Source: Candidatus Methylomirabilota bacterium
GTDB lineage: Bacteria > Methylomirabilota > Methylomirabilia > Rokubacteriales > CSP1-6
Reading direction: 5' to 3'
Assembly (NCBI GenBank): GCA_035315345.1
Contig: DATFYA010000167.1
Span: 1 to 37,829 of the forward strand
DNA: 37,829 nucleotides
This document shows, piece by piece, positions 25,686 through 33,527 of the stretch (position 1 is its first letter; each line of letters starts with the position of its first letter). Below the pieces are notes generated by a model. The model ran no database searches, was not told the DNA's origin, and saw nothing but the letters and a program-made list of their open reading frames with translations. Made by a program: the position numbers and the translations under genes.

Positions 25686-25714
25686 TTGCGCCGCGGGCGC
25701 GGCCCGCCCATAAT
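25686..25714 (+). promoter_or_regulatory. Predicted promoter of the CHAT/CHASE2/DUF928 operon
   Basis: TTGCGC (25686-25691), a 17-nt spacer and CATAAT (25709-25714, 5/6) precede the CHAT gene. The predicted start site near 25721 leaves a 36-nt leader with GGAGAGG (25742-25748) 8 nt before the GTG. It is back to back with the minus-strand promoter at 25640-25668. Confidence 0.5.
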
Positions 25715-25756
25715 CCTGCCATCTTCGTGGCGACCCGTCCTGGAGAGGTACCGCTC

Positions 25757-28039
25757 GTGGCAACGCGCATATCGCTCGCCCTGCTGTTCGCGGTCGTGCT
25801 CACCTCCTCGGCCTGGGCCGCCGAGGGCCCTGCGGATCAGGCGTTCCGCCGAGGCCTGGACGCGTTCGAGCGCGGGACCTTCGCCGACGCGATCGCCGGC
25901 TGGAGCGAGGCGGTCCGCCTCTACGAGCGCGAGGGCAACCGCGCCGGGCAGGAGCGCGCGCTCCGCTCCCTCGGGCAGGCCCACGCCTCGCTCGGCCAGT
26001 ACCAGCAGGCGCTCGCGCGGCTCGAGGAGGCGCGGGCACTCGCCGAGCCCTCGCGCGATCCGGCCCGCGTGGCGCCGGTGCTCGCCAGCCTCGGCAGCAT
26101 CGAGCTCGGGGCGGGCCAGCTCGACCGTGCCGAGCCGCATCTCCGGGATGCGGTCACGCAGGCCCGGGCGCGGGGCGACGACCGCCTCGCGGCCGCCGCG
26201 CTCAACGACCTGGGCAACCTCCTGGTGCTCCGGCAGAAGCCCGCCGAGGCGCTCGATGCCTACCGCGAGAGCGCGGCGCTGGCACGTGGGGCCGGCTACC
26301 GGACGCTGGCGGCCCAAGGTCTCAGCAACGCCTCGAGCGTGCTGCGGCAGACGGGCCGGATTCCCGAAGCGAAGACCGCGCTCGACGAAGGGCTCGATCA
26401 GCTCCTCCCGGCGCCGGCCTCTCATGACATGGCCTTCGCCCTGATCAACGTCGGCCTGGGCTACCGCGATCTGGCGGCCACGTTCCCCGACCGGGGAGAG
26501 GTGATGCGGCGAAGCGCCACCGCGCTCAACGCGGCGGTGGCCGCGGCCGACCGGATCGGCGACCGGCGGGCGGCCTCGTACGCGCGGGGCTATCTGGGGA
26601 TGCTCTACGAGGACGAGCGCCGGCACGCCGAGGCGCTCGACCTCACCCGCCAGGCGGTGCTCCTGGCCCAGCAGGCGAACGTCCCGGAGTCGCTCTATCG
26701 GTGGCAGTGGCAGGCCGGCCGCCTGCTCTACGCCCTCGGCCGGCCGGAGGAGGCCGTCGAGTCGTACCGGCGCGCGATCGCCACGCTGCAGTCCATCCGG
26801 CCGGAGCTGTCGGCGGGCCGCGGTGGGGCGCCGGTGCCGTTCCGCGAGTCGGTCGGTCGGGTGTACTTCGAGGCGGTGGACCTGCTCCTCCGTCAGGCGG
26901 CCGCGCGACGGGGCCGCGAGGACATCACCCCGTACCTGGTGGAGGCCCGGGAGACGGTCGAGCTCTTCAAGGCCGCCGAGCTCCGCGACTACTTCCGCGA
27001 CGACTGTGTCGACACCGCGCTGGCGAAGTCCACCCGTCTCGACGTGGTCTCGCAGAGCGCGGTGGTCATCTATCCGATCCTCATGCCGGACCGGACCGAG
27101 CTGCTGGTGAGCCTGCCGACCGGGCTCAAGAGCATCGTGGTGCCGGTCGGTGAAGAGCGGCTCACCCAGGAGGTCCGCCAGTTCCGCCGCCGGCTCGAGA
27201 AACGGACCACCCGAGAATATCTCCCGCACGCGCAGCAGCTCTACGACTGGCTGATCCGTCCGCTCGCCTCGGATCTCGCCGACCTGAAGGTCGACACCCT
27301 GGTCTTCGTCCCCGACGGGGCCCTGCGGACGATCCCGATGGGCGCGCTCCACGACGGCAAGCAGTTCCTCATCTCGAAGTACGCGCTCGGCATCACGCCC
27401 GGCCTCAGCCTGACCGATCCGCGGCCGATTCCGCGGGACCACGTGAAGGTGCTCGCGCTGGGCGTGACGCAAGCGGTGCACGGCTTCCCGGCGCTCCCGA
27501 ACGTCGAACCCGAGCTGGCCGCCTTGCGGACCCTCTACCCGAGCACCGTGCTCATCGACAAGGACTTCGTCGTGCCCGCCGTCGAGAAGCTGCTGCGGGA
27601 GGAGCGGTACACGATCGTGCACATCGCCTCGCACGGAGAGGTCAGCGGGGACTCCGAGCAGAGCTTCGTCCTCGCCTTCGACGGCAAGCTCTCCGTCGAC
27701 CGGCTCGACCAGTTCATCGGCCTCTTCAAGTACCGCGACGACCCCCTGGAGCTCTTGACTCTCAGCGCCTGCGACACGGCCGAGGGCGACGATCGCGCGG
27801 CGCTCGGCCTGGCCGGCGTGGCGATCAAGGCCGGGGCGCGCAGCGCGCTGGCCACCCTCTGGGAGGTCAACGACGAGGTGTCGGCGCGGCTGGTCATCGA
27901 CTTCTACCAGGAGCTGCGCGACCCGTCGGTCTCGCGCGTCGGGGCGCTGCGCCGGGCTCAGCTCAAGCTCGTGGAGGATCCGCGCTACGATCACCCGGGC
28001 TTCTGGGCTCCATTCCTGCTGATCAACAACTGGCTGTGA
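25757..28039 (+). CDS. Secreted TPR-CHAT caspase-like protease
   Basis: A 760-residue protein with three parts. A Sec signal peptide (ISLALLFAVVLTSSAWA, cleavage before AEGP) directs it to the periplasm or outside. Residues about 25-400 are TPR repeats (ALRSLGQAHASLGQYQQALA, AALNDLGNLLVLRQKPAEAL, GRLLYALGRPEEAVESYRRA). Residues about 440-760 are a CHAT domain with the cysteine-protease dyad H626 (VHIASHGEV) and C672 (LLTLSACDTAEG), followed by GLAGVAIKAGARSALATLW. CHAT proteases belong to the caspase/separase clan. Both catalytic residues are intact. I prefer the GTG at 25757 because GGAGAGG precedes it and it starts directly at the signal peptide. The stop overlaps the cyclase GTG (GTGA). 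The target is unknown; the neighbouring exoprotein is a candidate (inference). Confidence 0.92.
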   Translation: MATRISLALLFAVVLTSSAWAAEGPADQAFRRGLDAFERGTFADAIAGWSEAVRLYEREGNRAGQERALRSLGQAHASLGQYQQALARLEEARALAEPSRDPARVAPVLASLGSIELGAGQLDRAEPHLRDAVTQARARGDDRLAAAALNDLGNLLVLRQKPAEALDAYRESAALARGAGYRTLAAQGLSNASSVLRQTGRIPEAKTALDEGLDQLLPAPASHDMAFALINVGLGYRDLAATFPDRGEVMRRSATALNAAVAAADRIGDRRAASYARGYLGMLYEDERRHAEALDLTRQAVLLAQQANVPESLYRWQWQAGRLLYALGRPEEAVESYRRAIATLQSIRPELSAGRGGAPVPFRESVGRVYFEAVDLLLRQAAARRGREDITPYLVEARETVELFKAAELRDYFRDDCVDTALAKSTRLDVVSQSAVVIYPILMPDRTELLVSLPTGLKSIVVPVGEERLTQEVRQFRRRLEKRTTREYLPHAQQLYDWLIRPLASDLADLKVDTLVFVPDGALRTIPMGALHDGKQFLISKYALGITPGLSLTDPRPIPRDHVKVLALGVTQAVHGFPALPNVEPELAALRTLYPSTVLIDKDFVVPAVEKLLREERYTIVHIASHGEVSGDSEQSFVLAFDGKLSVDRLDQFIGLFKYRDDPLELLTLSACDTAEGDDRAALGLAGVAIKAGARSALATLWEVNDEVSARLVIDFYQELRDPSVSRVGALRRAQLKLVEDPRYDHPGFWAPFLLINNWL

Positions 28040-30021
28040 GCTGGCGGGACTGGCCGCGCTCCTGGAAGGCGCTGCGGAGCCCGCTCGCAGTGACCGGCCT
28101 CATCGCGATGGCGATCGGCCTCGCCGTGCTGGGTGGTCGGCAGCTGGGCCTGCTCGAGACCCTGGAGCTGGCCGCCTACGACTGGTACGTCCGGCTCACC
28201 GCCCGCGAGACCACCCCCGATCCTCGAATTCTCCTCGTCGCCATCACCGAAGACGACATCAGGAAGATCGGCGACTGGCCGCTGCACGACGAGACCCTGG
28301 CGACGGTGATCCAGCGGCTCCTCCAGGGCGGGGCGCGGGCGGTGGGCGTGGACGTGTACCGCGACGTACCGGTCCCCCCCGGCACGCAGCGCTTCCACGA
28401 TCTCCTCCGTGGGGACCCGCGCACCGTGGTGGTCACCAAGTTCATGGAGGGAACGAAGCAGGGCGTGCGACCGCCGCCGGTGCTCGAAGGCACCGACCAG
28501 GTCGGCTTCAACGACATCCTCGTGGATCCGGGCGGCACGGTGAGGCGCGCGCTGCTCTTCCTGGACGACGGCACCGTCTCGCTCCCGTCGTTCCCGCTGC
28601 AGCTCGCCCTGCGCTATCTCCAGCCGAAGGGCGTGATGCCACAGGCCGATCCCGCGGACCCGAGCCTCTTTCGGCTCGGCCACACCACGATCCGTCCGCT
28701 CGATTCGAGCGACGGCGGCTATGTCCGGGCGGACGACCGCGGCTATCAGTTCATGCTCGACTACAGTGGCTCCCGCGGAGCATTCGACACGGTGACGTTC
28801 TCCGCGGTCCTGGACGGAACGGTCGATCCCGCGCTCATCCGGGACCGGGTCGCGCTGATCGGGGTGGTCGCGGAGAGCATCCGGGACGAGTTCTACACCC
28901 CGCTGAGCCGCGGGCTCCAGGCCGATCAGCACGTGGCCGGCATGGCCGTCCACGCTCAGATCGTGAGCCAGCTCATGCAGATCGGCCTCGACGGGGTCGC
29001 GCCCATGGCCTCGCTGCCCGACTGGCAGGAAGCGGGATGGATCCTCCTCTGGAGCGGCCTGGGCGGGCTCGTCGGCTTCGCCGTTCGCTCGCCGTGGAAG
29101 CTCTCCCTCACCGCGGTGGGATGTCTCATCGCCCTCGGCGGGCTCGACCTCGCGCTGTTCGTCGGACGGTGGTGGCTGCCGCTCGTGCCGTCGGGGCTGG
29201 CCTGGGTGGGTTCGGCCGCCCTCGTGACCGGATACGTCTCCTACCGGGAGATGCTCGACCGCTCCAACCTCATGCGCCTGTTCTCCCGCCACGTCTCGAA
29301 GGAAGTCGCGGAGACGATCTGGCAAGAGCGCGACCAGTTCCTCGACGGCGGGCGGCCCCGCTCCCAGCGCCTCGTGGCGACGATGCTGTTCACGGACATT
29401 GCGGGATATACTCCGGTGGCGGAGCGGCTGTCACCCGAGGCGCTCATGGAGTGGCTGAACACGTTCATGGACGGCATGTCGCGTCAGGTCACGGCTCACC
29501 GGGGAGTGGTCCGGCAGTACGCCGGTGACGCCATCGTGGTCGCGTTCGGAGTGCCGGCTCCCCGGACGACCGAGGAGGAGGTCGCGCAGGACGCGATCAA
29601 CGCGGTGGAGTGTGCCCTGGCCATGGGGGAAACGCTCCGCGAGCTCAATGCGCGGTGGCGTGCTCAGGGGCTGCCGACATCCGGGATGCGCATCGGGATC
29701 TTCACCGGGCCCGTGGTCGGCGGCACGCTGGGCAGCGCCGAGCGGTCGGAATACCTCGTGGTCGGTGACGCGGTCAACACCGCGGCGCGGCTCGAGAGCC
29801 TGGACAAGGACCTGTTCGCGCCGGACCCGAGCGAGCAGCCGTCTCGGATCCTCATCGGGGACACCACGCGGGCATATCTCGGCAACCGGTTCCGCACCGA
29901 GTACATGGCCAACCTCTCTCTGAAGGGAAAGCAGCAGAAGGTGGACGTCTACCGGGTGATCGGCCGCGCGTCGACCGATGCCTCGAAGACGGAGACCGCC
30001 TCGCAGGAGGTCCGCCCATGA
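28036..30021 (+). CDS. CHASE2-class III nucleotide cyclase
   Basis: A 661-residue membrane receptor cyclase. One N-terminal TM helix (about 17-36), a periplasmic CHASE2 sensor (about 45-320, with DPRILLVAITEDDI, GARAVGVDVYRD and FYTPLSRG), then two or three TM helices (about 335-415), and a cytoplasmic class III cyclase domain. Metal-binding D454 (LFTDIAGYT) and D498 (YAGDAIVV) and the transition-state pair N581/R585 (VNTAARLE) are intact. The two purine-recognition positions carry Q494 and L574 instead of the usual Lys and Asp/Thr, so whether it makes cAMP is open. GTG start overlaps the CHAT stop; its stop overlaps the DUF928 ATG. CHASE2 sensors detect unknown extracytoplasmic signals, fitting a surface-associated operon. 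Confidence 0.93.
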   Translation: MSWRDWPRSWKALRSPLAVTGLIAMAIGLAVLGGRQLGLLETLELAAYDWYVRLTARETTPDPRILLVAITEDDIRKIGDWPLHDETLATVIQRLLQGGARAVGVDVYRDVPVPPGTQRFHDLLRGDPRTVVVTKFMEGTKQGVRPPPVLEGTDQVGFNDILVDPGGTVRRALLFLDDGTVSLPSFPLQLALRYLQPKGVMPQADPADPSLFRLGHTTIRPLDSSDGGYVRADDRGYQFMLDYSGSRGAFDTVTFSAVLDGTVDPALIRDRVALIGVVAESIRDEFYTPLSRGLQADQHVAGMAVHAQIVSQLMQIGLDGVAPMASLPDWQEAGWILLWSGLGGLVGFAVRSPWKLSLTAVGCLIALGGLDLALFVGRWWLPLVPSGLAWVGSAALVTGYVSYREMLDRSNLMRLFSRHVSKEVAETIWQERDQFLDGGRPRSQRLVATMLFTDIAGYTPVAERLSPEALMEWLNTFMDGMSRQVTAHRGVVRQYAGDAIVVAFGVPAPRTTEEEVAQDAINAVECALAMGETLRELNARWRAQGLPTSGMRIGIFTGPVVGGTLGSAERSEYLVVGDAVNTAARLESLDKDLFAPDPSEQPSRILIGDTTRAYLGNRFRTEYMANLSLKGKQQKVDVYRVIGRASTDASKTETASQEVRP

Positions 30022-30758
30022 CACGCACAGGCTGCCTTGCCGTTCTCGCGTCGGTGGCGATCCTGCTTCCCGCCACAGCCGGTCTGGCCCAGGACAAAAA
30101 GAGCGCACCGCCCTCCGCACCGGGCGCTTCACAGCCGGGCGCCTCGTCCGCTTCGGCCCCGACGCCGGTCTACAAGCCCCCGGTCCGGGGGGCGCCGGGC
30201 GGGCGAATCGGCGGAGCCACGCGCGGCGTCGCGCGGGACGTCTTCGTCCTGTCGGTGCTGGCGCCCGATCACACCGGGCTCACTGCGGTCGAGCAGCCGT
30301 CGCTCTTCTGGTACATCTCGAACCCGATCAGTCTGCCGCTCGAGCTGACGGTGATGGACCCGCGACAGGCCCAGCCGCTGCTGGAGATCGCGCTGCCCGC
30401 GCCGCGCCAGGGGGGGATCCAGCGCGTCCGCCTCTCGGACCACGGAGTGCGGCTCGAGCCGGGGGTGGCCTACCGCTGGTTCATCGCCGTGGTCGCCGAT
30501 CCCGGCCGCCGCTCCCGCGACATCCTCTCGGGCGGCGCCATCGAGCGGGCCGAGCTGCCCGAAGCGCTCCAGGCACGGCTGGCCACCGCCAAGGCTCAGG
30601 AGAAGCCGACGGTCTACGCAGAAGGCGGGTACTGGTACGACGCCCTGGGCTCCATCTCGGACCTCATCGACGGTGCGCCCGGGGACGCCGCCCTGCAGAG
30701 CGAGCGCCAGGACCTGCTCAAGCAGATCGGCCTACGAGCGGAAACGCAGCAGCCGTGA
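30018..30758 (+). CDS. Exported DUF928 protein, copy 1
   Basis: A 246-residue protein with a signal peptide (LAVLASVAILLPATAGLAQ), a Ser/Pro/Ala linker, and the DUF928 core: VYKPPVRGAPGGRIGGATRG, VLAPDHTGLTAVEQPSLFWY, then RVRLSDHGVRLEPGVAYRWF and RRSRDILSGG. The C-terminus GYWYDALGSISDLID is a shared DUF928/TPR-like helix pair. DUF928 is known mainly from cyanobacterial secreted proteins and has no assigned function. ATG overlaps the cyclase stop (ATGA). A 10-bp stem with a 2-nt bulge lies 14 nt after the stop. Confidence 0.9.
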   Translation: MTRTGCLAVLASVAILLPATAGLAQDKKSAPPSAPGASQPGASSASAPTPVYKPPVRGAPGGRIGGATRGVARDVFVLSVLAPDHTGLTAVEQPSLFWYISNPISLPLELTVMDPRQAQPLLEIALPAPRQGGIQRVRLSDHGVRLEPGVAYRWFIAVVADPGRRSRDILSGGAIERAELPEALQARLATAKAQEKPTVYAEGGYWYDALGSISDLIDGAPGDAALQSERQDLLKQIGLRAETQQP

Positions 30759-30771
30759 CGCAGTGCGCTGG

Positions 30772-30805
30772 TTGTCCGGGCATCCTGCCCCGTGCCCGCG
30801 GACAA
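30772..30805. terminator. Hairpin after first DUF928 gene
   Basis: TTGTCC+GGGC (30772-30781) pairs with GCCC (30794-30797) and GGACAA (30800-30805), leaving a 2-nt bulge and a 12-nt loop. There is no T-run after it, so at most it attenuates transcription into copy 2. The remaining 150 bp up to copy 2 shows no clear promoter. Confidence 0.35.
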
Positions 30806-30963
30806 ACGCCCGAGCGGCGCTGTGGCGGCGCGCGGACTCGACGAGGAACCTCTGACAAACACTGTTCGAGCGTCAAGAGCTTCACCCGCCGAGCGAGCGG
30901 CACACTTTAGGCATTGTTGAGCGCCGGCGGGGTATCACCCTCGCGGTAAAAGGGGGTCTGGCG

Positions 30964-31713
30964 ATGAGAATCACCCGAGCGGTTGCAGCAGGGCTTCTGG
31001 CTCCGACTCTCTTGGTCGCCTCGGTCTCGTCGGCACGGGCTCAGCAGAGCGACGGCCGGCCTACTCAGGCTCCAGCCATGGAAAACAAGGCTGGGGCTCC
31101 AAGCTCGGCGCAGCCTGGATTGCAGCCCGCGGGCCTCGTGTATCGCCCACCCCTGCGCGGGGCGCCGGGCGGCCGGGTCGGCGGAGGCAGCCGCGGTGGC
31201 GGCGCGGTCAGCGTCACGGCCTTGGTTCCCGAGGGTCGCGCGCTCACCTCTCTCGAGCAGCCGTCCGTTTCCTGGTACCTGTCGAGCCCGACGCCAGCGC
31301 CGGTCGAGGTAACGATCAGCGATGACCGGGCGGTGAAGCCGTTACTCGAGGTTCGCCTGCCTCAGCCCGTCCAGCCTGGAGTGCAGCGGATCCGCCTGGC
31401 GGACTATGGGGTGAAGCTCGAGCCCGGAGTCCAGTACAAGTGGTTCGTCACCGTGGTGGTCGACCCGGCGCGCCGCTCGCGCGACGTCCTCGCTGGTGGC
31501 ACCATCGAGCGCGTCGAGCCCAATGCGGAGTTGAGCGCCCGACTTGCTTCAGCCCGGCCGGAGACCCTTCCGATGATCTATGCCGAGGCAGGGCTCTGGT
31601 ACGACGCCCTGGGAGCGATCGCCGATCTGCTCGATCAGAGCCCCAATGACCAGACCGTCCGAGAAGGCCGGGCCCAGCTCCTGAGCCAGGCGGGACTGCC
31701 AAAGGTCGAGTAA
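30964..31713 (+). CDS. Exported DUF928 protein, copy 2
   Basis: A 249-residue paralogue of the preceding protein: signal peptide (AAGLLAPTLLVASVSSARA), Gly/Pro-rich VYRPPLRGAPGGRVGGGSRG, then ALVPEGRALTSLEQPSVSWY, RIRLADYGVKLEPGVQYKWF, DPARRSRDVLAGGTIERV and a C-terminal GLWYDALGAIADLLDQSP. The two copies agree at roughly half of their positions along the whole core, indicating an old tandem duplication. ATG 30964 has AAAGGGGG 7 nt upstream. It ends the plus-strand operon; a strong hairpin separates it from the convergent TPS genes. Confidence 0.9.
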   Translation: MRITRAVAAGLLAPTLLVASVSSARAQQSDGRPTQAPAMENKAGAPSSAQPGLQPAGLVYRPPLRGAPGGRVGGGSRGGGAVSVTALVPEGRALTSLEQPSVSWYLSSPTPAPVEVTISDDRAVKPLLEVRLPQPVQPGVQRIRLADYGVKLEPGVQYKWFVTVVVDPARRSRDVLAGGTIERVEPNAELSARLASARPETLPMIYAEAGLWYDALGAIADLLDQSPNDQTVREGRAQLLSQAGLPKVE

Positions 31714-31728
31714 GCGACCTAACCGCCG

Positions 31729-31764
31729 GTGAGCGACCCGGGCCGGTCAGGCCCGGGTTCTCAC
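31729..31764. terminator. Bidirectional hairpin between convergent operons
   Basis: ACCCGGGCC-GGTCA-GGCCCGGGT is a perfect 9-bp stem (31736-31758). It is extended by GTGAG/CTCAC outer arms (31729-31733 and 31760-31764) across a small bulge. It sits between the stops of DUF928 copy 2 and the FhaC gene, the FhaC stop lying in the outer arm. No U-tract follows on either strand. Confidence 0.55.
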
Positions 31765-33527
31765 TGGATGGCGACCAGGAACTGGAAGTGCACGCCCTGG
31801 TCCTGGATCGTGCCTCCGGCCGTCCCAGTGCCCGGGTTCGAGACGTTCCGTAGCGGGTGACCCCAGTAGACCTCGAGCTGGGGGCGGACCGAGACGGGCC
31901 CCGCCGGAATCGTGAGACCCCAGCGAAGGCCAACCCCGACGCTCGAGATATCGATCGGGCTCAGATGCGGAGGTCTCACGTTCCAGGATCGGCCGTAGTC
32001 GTAGAACGCGGCCAGCTCCAGATAGTCGGCCCATCGGGTGCGCTGGACCACGGGCACCCGTAGCTCCGCCGAGGCCACGAAGGCGTTGTCCCGCACGAGC
32101 GTGTTCTCGCGGTAGCCCCGCACGGTATAGCGGCCGCCGACCGACATCTGCTCTTGCACCAGCAAGGGCCGGTCGGACAGCTGAACGTCCGTGCGCGCGA
32201 TCGTGTAGGCGTCGAGGAACGGGAGCCGCTGGACCCACTGGAACTGCCCCAGCCAGGCGAAGAACAGACCGTCCGGCTCGTCACCGCTGTGGATGGTAGC
32301 CCCCAGCGCGTCGATGCCGAACGAGAGACGGGACCGGGCCGAGAGCACGAGATTCCGCGTACGGTGCACGACCTCCTGGACGAACCGGATGGCGGTGTCC
32401 ACCGACTTGCCGTTGCTCGCGCCGGGCGACAGCGAGAAATCTTCCCCGAGCAGCGTCGTGTCGCTGGACAGGCGCTCCCCGATCAGCTCGAGCGCGATCT
32501 CGGTGCTCAGGGTGCGATAGACCGGCTGACGGACCCCCAGGGTGTAGATCACGAAGGTGTTCGTGATATCGAGCTGGTCGAACGGCTGCTCGACGACGAC
32601 GAAGTACTCGCGATGGTACTGGAAGCTGACCGTCGTATCCCACGGCGTCACCGGGATGGCGTATCGCACGTCCACGAGCGGCCTGAGGCCCTCGGACCCG
32701 GCGAAGCGCAGCGCCAGAGTGTCACCGTTGCCGGTGAGATTCAGGAACTCGAAGCCTCCGAAGCCGCGCAGGCCGCCAACCGACGGGGCCTGGTAGTCGT
32801 CGGCCCCCATCACGAGCCGATACGGCAGCCGCTCGTCGACCGAGACGTCCAGCACGCTCTCTCCGGGCCGGGCGCCGGGACGCAGCTGCGCATTGAGGCG
32901 TCGGAAGCGCTCGTCCTCCAGCAGGAGCTGGAGCTTCTCCTGCAGCGTGTCGACGTTCAGCGGCGGGCCGGCCGCGAGCCGCAGGCGATCGCGAAGATAG
33001 CGGGACCGGAACCAGCGGTTGCCCTGGATCTGGATGTCGGTCAGCCCGCCCTCCACGATCTGGTAGGTCACGATCCCGTCGGTCAAGCTCTGATCCGGCA
33101 GGATCGCGCCGGAGTTCACGTACCCGCGGTTGACGTAGAGCAGCGTCAGCTGCGTGCGGAGAGCCTCGAGGTCCTCGGTCGACAGCTCGCGGTTGACGTA
33201 GGGCGCGGTGACGCGCTCGATCTCGGCGGCGGTGAAGACGGTGCTGCCGACGACGCGGATGTCCCGCACGAAGATGCGCAGCGTGGGCAGGACCCCGGGC
33301 GGACGCGGCTGGACCTCCGGCGGCGGAACGGGAGGCAGGACGGGGGGTGGCGGCGGGGCGGGCCGCTCCTGCAGCAGCGGCGGCGGCTCGCCCATCCGGG
33401 GTGTGACCCGCTGCGCGAGCGCGGGGACCGGCAGGGCCACCAGCGCCATCCCGAGGAGCACCCCCCATGGGCGCGATCCTGAGGGGCGTCGCAGGCCCAG
33501 GGAGTGCTCCCGGGCCCGGCCGATCAT
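31761..33527 (-). CDS. FhaC/ShlB-type two-partner secretion outer-membrane transporter
   Basis: A 588-residue TpsB protein that exports its partner across the outer membrane. Signal peptide (WGVLLGMALVALPVPALAQ), a Pro-rich linker (residues about 50-90), two POTRA domains (about 92-250; IRVVGSTVFTAAEIERV, LTDIQIQGNRWFRSRYL), then a 16-strand barrel ending QGVHFQFLVAIQ with a hydrophobic C-terminal strand. The L6 signature VRGYREN (469-475) and NAFVASAELRVPV are the diagnostic Omp85/TpsB motifs and are intact. The ATG at 33527 overlaps the exoprotein stop (ATGA), so pore and cargo are translated together, in cargo-first order. Confidence 0.95.
   Translation of the reverse strand: MIGRAREHSLGLRRPSGSRPWGVLLGMALVALPVPALAQRVTPRMGEPPPLLQERPAPPPPPVLPPVPPPEVQPRPPGVLPTLRIFVRDIRVVGSTVFTAAEIERVTAPYVNRELSTEDLEALRTQLTLLYVNRGYVNSGAILPDQSLTDGIVTYQIVEGGLTDIQIQGNRWFRSRYLRDRLRLAAGPPLNVDTLQEKLQLLLEDERFRRLNAQLRPGARPGESVLDVSVDERLPYRLVMGADDYQAPSVGGLRGFGGFEFLNLTGNGDTLALRFAGSEGLRPLVDVRYAIPVTPWDTTVSFQYHREYFVVVEQPFDQLDITNTFVIYTLGVRQPVYRTLSTEIALELIGERLSSDTTLLGEDFSLSPGASNGKSVDTAIRFVQEVVHRTRNLVLSARSRLSFGIDALGATIHSGDEPDGLFFAWLGQFQWVQRLPFLDAYTIARTDVQLSDRPLLVQEQMSVGGRYTVRGYRENTLVRDNAFVASAELRVPVVQRTRWADYLELAAFYDYGRSWNVRPPHLSPIDISSVGVGLRWGLTIPAGPVSVRPQLEVYWGHPLRNVSNPGTGTAGGTIQDQGVHFQFLVAIQ

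Noticed and set aside
25643-27994. 783-codon minus-strand open frame opposite the CHAT gene
   Set aside because: Composition is Arg/Glu/Gly/Leu without hydrophobic pattern, and it mirrors codons of the CHAT gene.
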